Source: Solobacterium sp.
GTDB lineage: Bacteria > Bacillota_I > Bacilli_A > Erysipelotrichales > Erysipelotrichaceae
Reading direction: 5' to 3'
Length of the DNA stretch: 7,557 nucleotides
NCBI GenBank assembly: GCA_017419465.1
Contig: JAFOLE010000307.1
Coordinates: forward strand, 1 to 7,557
Shown: positions 1 to 6,103 of the stretch, piece by piece
Position numbering within the stretch: the first letter of the stretch is position 1
How the letters are laid out: the number at the start of each line of letters is the position of its first letter
Program-made: the position numbers and the translations under genes
Notes under the pieces: model-generated
Told to the model about the DNA's origin: nothing
Databases searched by the model: none
What the model saw: the letters and a program-made list of their open reading frames with translations, nothing else

Positions 1-75
1 AAGTGGTCATTGGTAATCGTTCCTTTGTTTGTTTGAGCACTTACACTGTAACGATTTATCAGTGACTTTTATATT

Positions 76-113
76 CTTGACTTATAGAACTTGACTTCTA
101 TATTGCTATATTG
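76..113. repeat. two short direct repeats at the recombinase breakpoint
   Basis: The 8-mer CTTGACTT occurs at 76-83 and again at 90-97, a 14-bp period. It is followed at once by a perfect tandem duplication of CTATATTG at 98-105 and 106-113. Recognisable recombinase sequence begins only about 12 bases later. The segment also contains a chance-level sigma-A-like pair, TTGACT (77-82) and TATATT (99-104) with a 16-bp spacer. These could be deletion or insertion scars, or regulator sites. The sequence alone does not decide. Confidence 0.45.
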
Positions 114-1180
114 AACGACCCATCAATTGGGCAGAAGGATCGGGAAAATCTGCCATTTCTATCTCCACTGCATTAAATGCCGAGGGTTATCTAACAAGCT
201 ACGGTAAGCAGTTCAATAAAAACTCGATCCGGAAGATCATCAAAAACGAGCGTTATGCCGGTGTCTATATTTACAAGGGTGAAAAGTATCCGGGAGAGAT
301 CCCTGCCATTGTCAGCCGTGATACCTGGGATAAGGCTCAGCTCCGTCTTAAAGAGCATCATCACTCCCCTCGGCTGCGCTGTGAGTCCGGTTATCTTCTC
401 GCCGGTAAAGTGTTCTGCGGTGAGTGCGGTTCAGCCATGCCGGGAGACTCCGGTAAATCAAAAACCGGCAGAATATACTACTGGTACACCTGCCGAAATA
501 AGAAGTTCTATAACTCCTGTGATAATCCGCGTGCTAATAAACACGAGCTCGAAGACAGTGTAATAAACGCTCTCCTAGACTGGATGAAAGACGAGGACAA
601 TATTCAACACGCTGTAAATGATGTGCTCGCTTATCAAGAAGAAGCACTCCGAAATAATACAGTGCTGCACTCGTTAAAGCTTCAGCTACAGGACTCCGAG
701 AAGCGCTTGAATAATCTCCTGCGCGCTGTGGAAATGGGAGTGATCACAGAGACTACAAATAAACGAATCGTAGAGCTCGAAGAAACAATACGGCATATTA
801 ACTCCAGTATTGATAAAGAGTCATTATGCACTCCCAGTCTCACCGCCGATCAGATCTATTTCCTGTTTGATAAGATGCGCACTGCCGATCCGGAAAATAA
901 CGAAGTACGGCAGCGGCTCGTCAATACACTCTTACGGAAAGCATATGTATATAAAGACGGTACTGTAGTGCTCATCTTGAATACCGGCAGTGACAGTAAC
1001 GGAGACAAGCTGACACTGGATAATATCAATAATCTGTTTGGACTCGATCATGCAGAAAACGGTATGAAATCAAGTGTATCCGGAGTTCTACTTCCGCGCA
1101 TTCAACCCAGCTTAAAGGTATCTTCGTTCGGAAGATGCCTTTTTTCTTACTTCAAAATAAAACACTTCAGCATCTGCTGA
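95..1180 (+). pseudogene. 5'-truncated large serine recombinase (C-terminal remnant)
   Basis: An open frame of 361 codons carries only the C-terminal part of a large serine recombinase, the family that moves integrative elements and phages. The order is: end of the Recombinase domain (about 125-330, with AEGYLTSYGKQF and IRKIIKNERYAGVYIY), zinc ribbon (about 400-560, cysteine pairs FCGEC and TCRNKKFYNSC), a coiled-coil helix (about 590-830), and a C-terminal segment ending in a YKDGTVVLIL strand. The N-terminal resolvase domain with the catalytic serine is absent, and I found no trace of it in any frame of bases 1-94. An in-frame TGA lies at 92-94, and there is no ATG, GTG or TTG before the GTG at 410, which sits inside the zinc ribbon and is not a believable start. 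Intact family members usually exceed 450 residues. The last 20 or so residues run through a terminator hairpin and look like read-through. I infer a dead mobile-element remnant. Confidence 0.85.
1117..1145 (+). terminator. rho-independent terminator, plus strand
   Basis: A 9-bp stem (1117-1125 with 1131-1139, one G-T wobble) with loop GTTCG is followed by six T residues at 1140-1145. It is well placed to end the recombinase transcript, yet the recombinase reading frame continues through it to 1180, which suggests that the original stop codon has been lost. Confidence 0.8.
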
Positions 1181-1184
1181 AGTG
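1153..1184 (-). terminator. rho-independent terminator, minus strand (phosphatase operon)
   Basis: CACTTCAGCA (1163-1172) and TGCTGAAGTG (1175-1184) form a perfect inverted repeat. On the minus strand the hairpin is followed by TTTTATTTT (complement of 1154-1162). It begins 8 nt after the stop codon of the minus-strand phosphatase gene, so it is that operon's terminator. The stop codon of the converging recombinase remnant (1178-1180) falls inside its stem. Confidence 0.85.
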
Positions 1185-1192
1185 CTTCATAT

Positions 1193-2974
1193 TCAGTCCA
1201 TTGTTTCAGGCGCCGCATTTTCCTCAGACTCACGGATGTTGTCGTCCTGCGGACCGTAATACTTGAAGACAACCATTGTTGTGTCATCAAACGGCGGTTC
1301 ATCGCGGCGGAATTCATCAATGATGCTGCGGACAGAATCATTGATTTCCTTCGGCGTGCCGTCCGGTTTCACATTGAGCGCATCAATTGCACGGTCGATG
1401 CCGAAACTTTCGCTTTCCGGATTGATCGCATCCGTCACACCGTCCGTATATACAAACAGCGTATCGCCCGGATCAAGGGTAAATTCCCCATGCCTGAATT
1501 TCGTCTTTGACATCGCCGCAACCGGCATTCCGTGAATGTCTTTATAGATCTCAAATTTGCCGTCTTTATGACGGATCGCAGGATATTCATGACCGGCATT
1601 GACATAATCCACATGACCGGTGGAAATGGTCAGAACTGCCAGCCATACGGTGACAAACATATCCGCTTCATTGGATTCAATCAGACGCTTATTTACGGAT
1701 GTCAGAACAGCAGATACATCCCCATCCCGGATCAGTGTTTCGTTCTGAATCAGCGTCTTGGCAATGACCATGAAGAGCGCTGCCGAAATACCCTTGCCGG
1801 AAACGTCCGCAATGACAAGCGCAAGATGATCATCATCAATCAGGAAGTAATCATAGAAGTCACCGCCGACTTCAAGCGCCGGTGTCATGGAAGCGTAGAT
1901 ATCGAATTCATTGCGCTCCGGGAATGCCGGGAAGGTACGGGGCAGGATTCCCTCCTGAATGCGGGTCGCAATCGCAAGCTCGTTATTCAGCCGTTCCTGT
2001 TCCCCTTTCAGTTTTTCCTGTTCCGCAGTAACCACACGGATACGGTCCATCGTCATATGGATATCGCTTTCCATATTGACCATGGTTCCCCAGAGGTCCT
2101 GAATTTCATCATTTGTATTCAGATGCAGGTTATTGAATACCGTTGTCGCGGAAGAGTTATTGACCTTATCCTGTGCCGTATACTCCTTGGCTGCCCCTGC
2201 GAGCATATTGATCGGGGTGATCAGCCTGCGCCGCAGTAAGGAACTGAGACGATATGCGCCGTAAATGACGATCAGAAGTACTGTCGGAATAAACACCCGG
2301 AGGAACTGGAACATCTTGTCAAAGAAATCGTTGATATTGATATCGACAACACCATAGCCAAGCCAGTTGCCTTCTTCGTCAAGAATATCGACGTAGTTGG
2401 TAGCCGTCCATCCGGAAACCGACCCATACGTAATGAACATGCGCCAGTTTGAATCATGAATCTTCTTCATGGATTCAAGCGTCTCGGTCTCCGCATCCTT
2501 GACCGACAGCCACTGTCCGGGCAGATACGCATTTTCATTGGTATCGCCGTCAATGACATAGACGGTCCGTCCGTTTTGCTCATCCACGAAAACAAGCGCC
2601 ACGTTGCCGAGATTATTTTCCTCCCGGCAGGATGTCATGATGAACCGCGCATTCAGGAATGTCTGGTCCACAAGCGGAATCAGATATTGTTTATATTCAT
2701 CGGAAAACCGCTGGGAGCGGATCTCTTCCGGTACGGAATAATAAACATCTTCTGTCTTCTGATAGATTTCATCCAGGTATTCTGCGCCGATCAGCCGGAT
2801 CGCATAGCCGACATCCTCGTTCGACTCACGCTTGTAGTTCTGCATGAGGGAATAGGCATAGATGATGAATTCCAGACAGGACATGAGAAAAATCAGCATT
2901 GCGGCCGCAAAAAAAACGTTCCAGAATGCTACTTTTTCAAGTGATTGCTTTTTTTCAGGCCTGGCTGTGCTCAT
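1193..2974 (-). CDS. membrane sensor PP2C phosphatase, RsbU/SpoIIE type
   Basis: This 593-residue protein has a short basic N-terminus, a membrane helix (about 18-43), an extracytoplasmic sensor region of about 180 residues, a second membrane helix (about 224-243), a HAMP-like linker (about 247-305), a coiled coil (about 310-345) and a C-terminal PPM/SpoIIE phosphatase domain (about 355-571). Metal and active-site motifs are intact: GGDFYDYF (370-377), ADVSGKG (389-395), NAGHE (459-463), YTDGVTDA (509-516) and DDTT (563-566). Members of this family dephosphorylate STAS anti-sigma-factor antagonists in partner-switching pathways. An external signal probably sets the activity through HAMP and coiled coil. 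No kinase, STAS protein or sigma factor lies in the window, so the target is unknown. The start follows a small gene by 9 nt. AAGGAG is 21 nt away and GGAAAG 12 nt away, both poorly placed, so translational coupling is likely. The acidic tail after residue 572 is probably disordered. Confidence 0.92.
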   Translation of the reverse strand: MSTARPEKKQSLEKVAFWNVFFAAAMLIFLMSCLEFIIYAYSLMQNYKRESNEDVGYAIRLIGAEYLDEIYQKTEDVYYSVPEEIRSQRFSDEYKQYLIPLVDQTFLNARFIMTSCREENNLGNVALVFVDEQNGRTVYVIDGDTNENAYLPGQWLSVKDAETETLESMKKIHDSNWRMFITYGSVSGWTATNYVDILDEEGNWLGYGVVDININDFFDKMFQFLRVFIPTVLLIVIYGAYRLSSLLRRRLITPINMLAGAAKEYTAQDKVNNSSATTVFNNLHLNTNDEIQDLWGTMVNMESDIHMTMDRIRVVTAEQEKLKGEQERLNNELAIATRIQEGILPRTFPAFPERNEFDIYASMTPALEVGGDFYDYFLIDDDHLALVIADVSGKGISAALFMVIAKTLIQNETLIRDGDVSAVLTSVNKRLIESNEADMFVTVWLAVLTISTGHVDYVNAGHEYPAIRHKDGKFEIYKDIHGMPVAAMSKTKFRHGEFTLDPGDTLFVYTDGVTDAINPESESFGIDRAIDALNVKPDGTPKEINDSVRSIIDEFRRDEPPFDDTTMVVFKYYGPQDDNIRESEENAAPETMD

Positions 2975-2983
2975 GATGTCTGC

Positions 2984-3163
2984 TTACTTTCCGTTCTCCT
3001 TAAGAAATACGCTGTTGTTTCCTGCGACATTCTTCGCAAAATGAAACAGATCGCCAAGATGCGAAAGCTGAAGAAGCTTTGCGTCCTGCGGTGAGCCGAC
3101 ACCGCCTTCAATCTTATCCATTACTTCATCATCAAGTTTCAGATCATTCAGTTTTTCAATCAT
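2984..3163 (-). CDS. 59-residue small protein with double-glycine-type leader
   Basis: This short gene starts at ATG (3163-3161), has a good TGAGGT ribosome binding site (3170-3175) and ends at TAA (2986-2984). Residues 1-21 resemble a double-glycine export leader: LDDEVMDKIEGG has Leu at -12, Met at -7, Ile at -4 and Gly-Gly at -2/-1, but the usual Glu at -8 is shifted to -9. Cleavage after GG would release about 38 residues with an amphipathic stretch (AKLLQLSHLGDLFHFAK) and no cysteine, so it is not an obvious lanthipeptide or disulphide bacteriocin. The gene is first in the unit with the phosphatase, 9 nt upstream and in the same frame, separated only by this TAA and three codons. I do not recognise a named family. 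It may be an exported peptide, a cytoplasmic regulator of the phosphatase, or a stop-interrupted N-terminal extension. No C39 peptidase transporter is visible here. Confidence 0.72.
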   Translation of the reverse strand: MIEKLNDLKLDDEVMDKIEGGVGSPQDAKLLQLSHLGDLFHFAKNVAGNNSVFLKENGK

Positions 3164-3169
3164 TTCGTT

Positions 3170-3175
3170 ACCTCA
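3170..3175 (-). promoter_or_regulatory. ribosome binding site of the small double-glycine gene
   Basis: On the minus strand TGAGGT precedes the ATG at 3163 by 6 nt. This well-spaced Shine-Dalgarno sequence is the main support, beyond the protein itself, that the 59-codon frame is translated. Confidence 0.7.
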
Positions 3176-3216
3176 GATATATGCTTGTCTGATTCTTCGT
3201 TTATTTGTCGCACTTA

Positions 3217-3240
3217 AATAGCCACAGTTCTCTGGCTATT
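3217..3240. repeat. inverted repeat in divergent intergenic region
   Basis: AATAGCCA (3217-3224) and TGGCTATT (3233-3240) form a perfect 8-bp inverted repeat around CAGTTCTC. Neither side has a T tract, so it is not a terminator. If the TATAAT at 3249-3244 (minus strand) is a -10 box, the repeat covers the expected start site and first bases of the minus-strand transcript. That is an operator position or a 5'-end RNA hairpin. Confidence 0.55.
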
Positions 3241-3243
3241 AAA

Positions 3244-3312
3244 ATTATATATATAAGCTCCGCAAAATTCCATATACGGATACCTTATAAGATGCGCTTT
3301 ATGATAGTTCAG
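3244..3312 (-). promoter_or_regulatory. candidate promoters for the small gene-phosphatase operon
   Basis: Two weak options are visible on the minus strand. One is CTGAAC (complement of 3307-3312), a 17-bp spacer and TATAAG (complement of 3284-3289). The other is a perfect TATAAT (complement of 3244-3249) in a long TA run, with no good -35 box. Transcription must start in this region because the divergent gltX gene begins at 3390. The sequence does not show which option is used. Confidence 0.35.
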
Positions 3313-3322
3313 AATCCGCCGA

Positions 3323-3351
3323 TTGAGAACTCCCCCTATTTGGGATAGAAT
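3323..3351 (+). promoter_or_regulatory. sigma-A-type promoter of gltX
   Basis: TTGAGA (3323-3328), a 17-bp spacer and TAGAAT (3346-3351) match the housekeeping promoter consensus at five of six bases in each box. The predicted start near 3358 gives a leader of about 32 nt. That is too short for a T-box, and no T-box core sequence is seen. Confidence 0.65.
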
Positions 3352-3378
3352 TAAATACGCTAATTTTAAGTAGTTATA

Positions 3379-3384
3379 AAGGAG
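3379..3384 (+). promoter_or_regulatory. ribosome binding site of gltX
   Basis: AAGGAG lies 5 nt before the ATG at 3390 and fixes the start used for gltX. The FAPSPTG motif begins six residues after that ATG, as expected for the family. Confidence 0.75.
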
Positions 3385-3389
3385 AACAG

Positions 3390-4847
3390 ATGAGCATTCG
3401 AACAAGATTTGCGCCGAGTCCGACCGGCTATATGCATATCGGAAATCTGCGGACAGCCCTCTGGGCATATCTGATTGCAAAGAAAGATCCGGAAGGTGTA
3501 TTTATCCTCCGCATTGAAGACACCGATCAGGGACGCCTTGTGGAAGGCGCAACCGATATTATTTACAACACGATGCGTGAGTGCGGTCTCAAGCATGATG
3601 AAGGACCGGATATCGGCGGCCCGGTTGGACCGTATGTTCAGAGCGAACGTGTTCGTTCCGGACTGTATATGGAATATGCAAAAAAGCTGATTGATCTAGG
3701 CGGTGCACATTACTGCTTCTGTGATGAGGAAACCATCGCAAAGGCAAAAGCAGCCCACACCGGAAACGGCGAGAGCTTCAAATACGATGATCCGTGCAAA
3801 TATATCTCCAAGGAAGACGCGGAGAAACGGATTGCGGCCGGTGAGCCGTTTGTCATCCGGCAGACCATTCCTGCCGAAGGCACCACTTCTTTTGATGATG
3901 AAGTATTCGGACATATTGAAGTCGATAACAGCATTCTCGACGAGCAGGTTCTGATCAAGAGCGACGGATTCCCTACCTATAACTTCGCGAATGTCATTGA
4001 TGACCATCTGATGGGAATCACGGATGTCGTACGCGGTATGGAATATCTTTCCTCTACCCCGAAGTACAATCTGATCTATGACGCATTCGGCTGGGACAAG
4101 CCCCGCTACATTCACTGCCCGCCTGTCATGAAGGATGAGCACAGCAAGCTCTCAAAACGGAACGGCGATGCATCGTTCCAGGATCTTATGGCAAAAGGAT
4201 ATCTTCCGGAAGCCGTTCTCAACTATATCGCCATGCTGGGATGGAGCCCGGAAACCAATCAGGAAATCTATACGCTGGATGAACTCGTAAAGGCATTCAA
4301 CGTGAAGCACATCGGTCAGAACGGCGCAATCTTTGACCCCGTAAAACTGACCAGTGTAAACGGCTTATGGCTGCGCGGCATGGATCTCGATTCCTATGTC
4401 AAGCTGACCGAGCCGTATATCCGTCAGGCAGTAAAAGGAAACTTTGATATCAAGAAGATCGCAGCCGGCGTTCAGCAGCGTGCCAATACGCTCTGTGAGA
4501 TCCCGCCGATGCTGGATTTCTATGACACCTTCCCCGCTTATTCCAACGATCTGTATCTGAACAAGAAGATGAAGACAAACCCGGATGTAGCGAAGGAAAC
4601 ACTCCCTGCATGCCGTGCGGTTCTTGCGGAGATTACCGACTGGACACACGACACCCTTCATGAGCGTCTGATGGAGCTTCCGGCAAAACTTGAGAAGAAA
4701 AACGGTCAGGTTCTGTTCCCGCTTCGTGTCGCGATCAGCGGAAAGCCTTCCACACCGGGCGGTGCGATTGAAATCGCAGAAATTCTCGGCAAGGAAGAGA
4801 CCCTGCGCAGACTCGACCTTTCCATTGCTCAGCTGGAGAACGAATGA
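3390..4847 (+). CDS. gltX: glutamyl-tRNA synthetase
   Basis: This is a full-length class I aminoacyl-tRNA synthetase of 485 residues, the usual size for bacterial GluRS. It joins glutamate to tRNA in the cytoplasm using ATP. The N-terminal FAPSPTGYMHIGN (7-19) holds the HIGH-type signature, RIEDTD (41-46) is the family's glutamate-binding-region motif, and KLSKR (253-257) is the KMSKS loop. Cys109, Cys111, Tyr132 and Cys136 match the spacing of the zinc site known from the E. coli enzyme. The C-terminal helical anticodon-binding part ends with the typical GGAIEIAEILGKEETLRRL. Many Bacillota lack glutaminyl-tRNA synthetase and use GluRS to mischarge tRNA-Gln for GatCAB. Whether this enzyme does so cannot be read here. 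The gene is driven by the promoter at 3323-3351 and overlaps the following FemAB gene by 4 nt. Confidence 0.97.
   Translation: MSIRTRFAPSPTGYMHIGNLRTALWAYLIAKKDPEGVFILRIEDTDQGRLVEGATDIIYNTMRECGLKHDEGPDIGGPVGPYVQSERVRSGLYMEYAKKLIDLGGAHYCFCDEETIAKAKAAHTGNGESFKYDDPCKYISKEDAEKRIAAGEPFVIRQTIPAEGTTSFDDEVFGHIEVDNSILDEQVLIKSDGFPTYNFANVIDDHLMGITDVVRGMEYLSSTPKYNLIYDAFGWDKPRYIHCPPVMKDEHSKLSKRNGDASFQDLMAKGYLPEAVLNYIAMLGWSPETNQEIYTLDELVKAFNVKHIGQNGAIFDPVKLTSVNGLWLRGMDLDSYVKLTEPYIRQAVKGNFDIKKIAAGVQQRANTLCEIPPMLDFYDTFPAYSNDLYLNKKMKTNPDVAKETLPACRAVLAEITDWTHDTLHERLMELPAKLEKKNGQVLFPLRVAISGKPSTPGGAIEIAEILGKEETLRRLDLSIAQLENE
4835..4838 (+). promoter_or_regulatory. internal ribosome binding site for the FemAB gene
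   Basis: GGAG inside the last gltX codons lies 5 nt before the ATG at 4844. The stop and start codons share ATGA (4844-4847), so terminating ribosomes can restart directly on the next gene. Confidence 0.6.
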
Positions 4848-6079
4848 TTGACCGGCGTGTCATCACGGACGTTGAGCTGAACCGCTTTGTCAGCGGCAGC
4901 CATTATGTCCATTACATGAAAACCGCCGCCTGGGGTGCATTCAAGGCCAAGACAGAAAACAGTACCTATCACTGTCTCGGTTTCTTTGAGGACGACATTC
5001 TGAAGGCGACCGCGATGGTGATCGAGCATTCCTTTCTCGGACATCGGTATCTCTATGTTCCGAAAGGCCCCTGTCTTGATTATGAAGATGATCAGCTGAG
5101 GGAAGATGTGATCCGTTCACTTGAGGAATATGCCCGGAACCGCCGTGTGCAGTTTCTGCGGATCGATCCGGATGTCATCCGGGTAAGCCGTGACATCAAC
5201 GGAAATCAGATTGACGGAATTGATCACGAATACATTACCGAAGATCTGAAACGGCTCGGATTCGTTCACCGCGGATACAATTACGCCTACGACGGCAGCT
5301 GGACAAACCGGTATACGCTGATTATCGATATCGATAAACCGGAAGAGGAAATTCATGCCGGCTTTTCCAAGCAGCGAAGAACCAGCCTCAACCGCCATCA
5401 GATTTCGGGCGTGAGCACCGCCATCGGTTCTTCTGCGGATATCCCTTATCTGATGAAGTTTGAAGCGATGCTCAGTGAAATGGATGGATTCAAACCGCAT
5501 TCCGAATCGTTCTTCCAGAATCTGCTTGCGTCATTTGAAGGTCATGTACGGCTGTATGTAACCTCCATTGATCTGAACACCATGATCGAAGGAATTACCG
5601 CAGAACTGAATTCCAAGAAATACCGGAAGGATCCTGAGGCAAAAGCAGCCAAGGAAAAGGACCTCGTACATGCGGGCGAACTCATGAAGCAGTACGGTTC
5701 TTCACTTCCGATTGCCTGCGGTATCTTCCTGTATTACGGCGATATGAGCTGGGATCTGTACACCTACAACCACAAAGCGTTCAATTTCATCAAACCGGTC
5801 GATAATCTGCATGCATTCGCAATCGCAGACCTCAGATCGCTTGGTGTAAAACGCTATGATATGTGCGGCTTTTCCGGCGTCACCACGAAAGATGATCCGG
5901 AATACGGTCTGTATTCCTATAAGCGTTCCTTCGGACCGGAATTCATTGAACAGATCGGTGAATTCGACTATGTGCTGAATGAACGTGCCTACCGCCGCTT
6001 CCGCAAGGAGAAATCCCTGGAAGTCCGTGCCCGCCATAAACTCTGGCGCATGCGCTACAAAAAAGATCAGACAAAATGA
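4844..6079 (+). CDS. FemAB/MurM-type peptidoglycan branching aminoacyltransferase (copy 1)
   Basis: This is a 411-residue FemABX-family protein. Such enzymes take an amino acid from a charged tRNA and add it to the stem peptide of lipid II or its precursor, building the interpeptide bridge of peptidoglycan. Family signs are YVPKGPCLDY (71-80), QFLRIDPDV (103-111), FSKQRRTSLNR (174-184), the pair RYDMCGFSG (337-345) and GLYSYKRSFGPEF (355-367), and a charged helical arm between the two GNAT-like domains (about 245-285). There is no signal peptide or membrane helix. The C-terminal tail from about 383 is very rich in Arg and Lys and may hold the enzyme at the membrane, where its lipid substrate sits. 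It is cotranscribed with gltX by a 4-nt overlap and ends directly at a terminator. The amino acid added, and whether it acts first or second in the bridge, cannot be read from the sequence. Confidence 0.9.
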   Translation: MIDRRVITDVELNRFVSGSHYVHYMKTAAWGAFKAKTENSTYHCLGFFEDDILKATAMVIEHSFLGHRYLYVPKGPCLDYEDDQLREDVIRSLEEYARNRRVQFLRIDPDVIRVSRDINGNQIDGIDHEYITEDLKRLGFVHRGYNYAYDGSWTNRYTLIIDIDKPEEEIHAGFSKQRRTSLNRHQISGVSTAIGSSADIPYLMKFEAMLSEMDGFKPHSESFFQNLLASFEGHVRLYVTSIDLNTMIEGITAELNSKKYRKDPEAKAAKEKDLVHAGELMKQYGSSLPIACGIFLYYGDMSWDLYTYNHKAFNFIKPVDNLHAFAIADLRSLGVKRYDMCGFSGVTTKDDPEYGLYSYKRSFGPEFIEQIGEFDYVLNERAYRRFRKEKSLEVRARHKLWRMRYKKDQTK

Positions 6080-6101
6080 AAACCACCGAACGGTGGTTTT
6101 T
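6079..6101. terminator. shared bidirectional terminator between the two FemAB genes
   Basis: AAAACCACC (6079-6087) pairs with GGTGGTTTT (6092-6100) around the loop GAAC. The plus strand continues with T at 6101, giving a run of five. The minus strand leaves the hairpin with TTTTCATTTT. It fills nearly all of the 24-nt gap between two convergent genes, so one element ends both transcripts. Confidence 0.88.
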
Positions 6102-6103
6102 GT

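Noticed and set aside
1..30. Possible start of a minus-strand gene leaving the window (ATG at 10-8, AAAGGA about 10 nt upstream).
   Set aside because: Only three codons are inside the window, so neither the frame nor the product can be tested.
410..1180. Recombinase fragment read as an intact 256-residue gene starting at GTG 410.
   Set aside because: The GTG lies inside the zinc ribbon, and clear recombinase homology continues upstream in the same frame without any start codon.
1532..2239. A 235-codon plus-strand open frame opposite the phosphatase gene.
   Set aside because: It is antisense to a well-supported PP2C gene with intact motifs, and its translation shows no domain or coherent composition.
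3217..3240. The inverted repeat as a transcription terminator.
   Set aside because: Neither strand carries a T tract after the stem, and the repeat lies upstream of both genes rather than after one.
3164..3389. A T-box riboswitch upstream of the synthetase gene.
   Set aside because: The promoter at 3323-3351 leaves a leader of only about 32 nt, and neither the conserved T-box core nor a terminator/antiterminator pair is visible.
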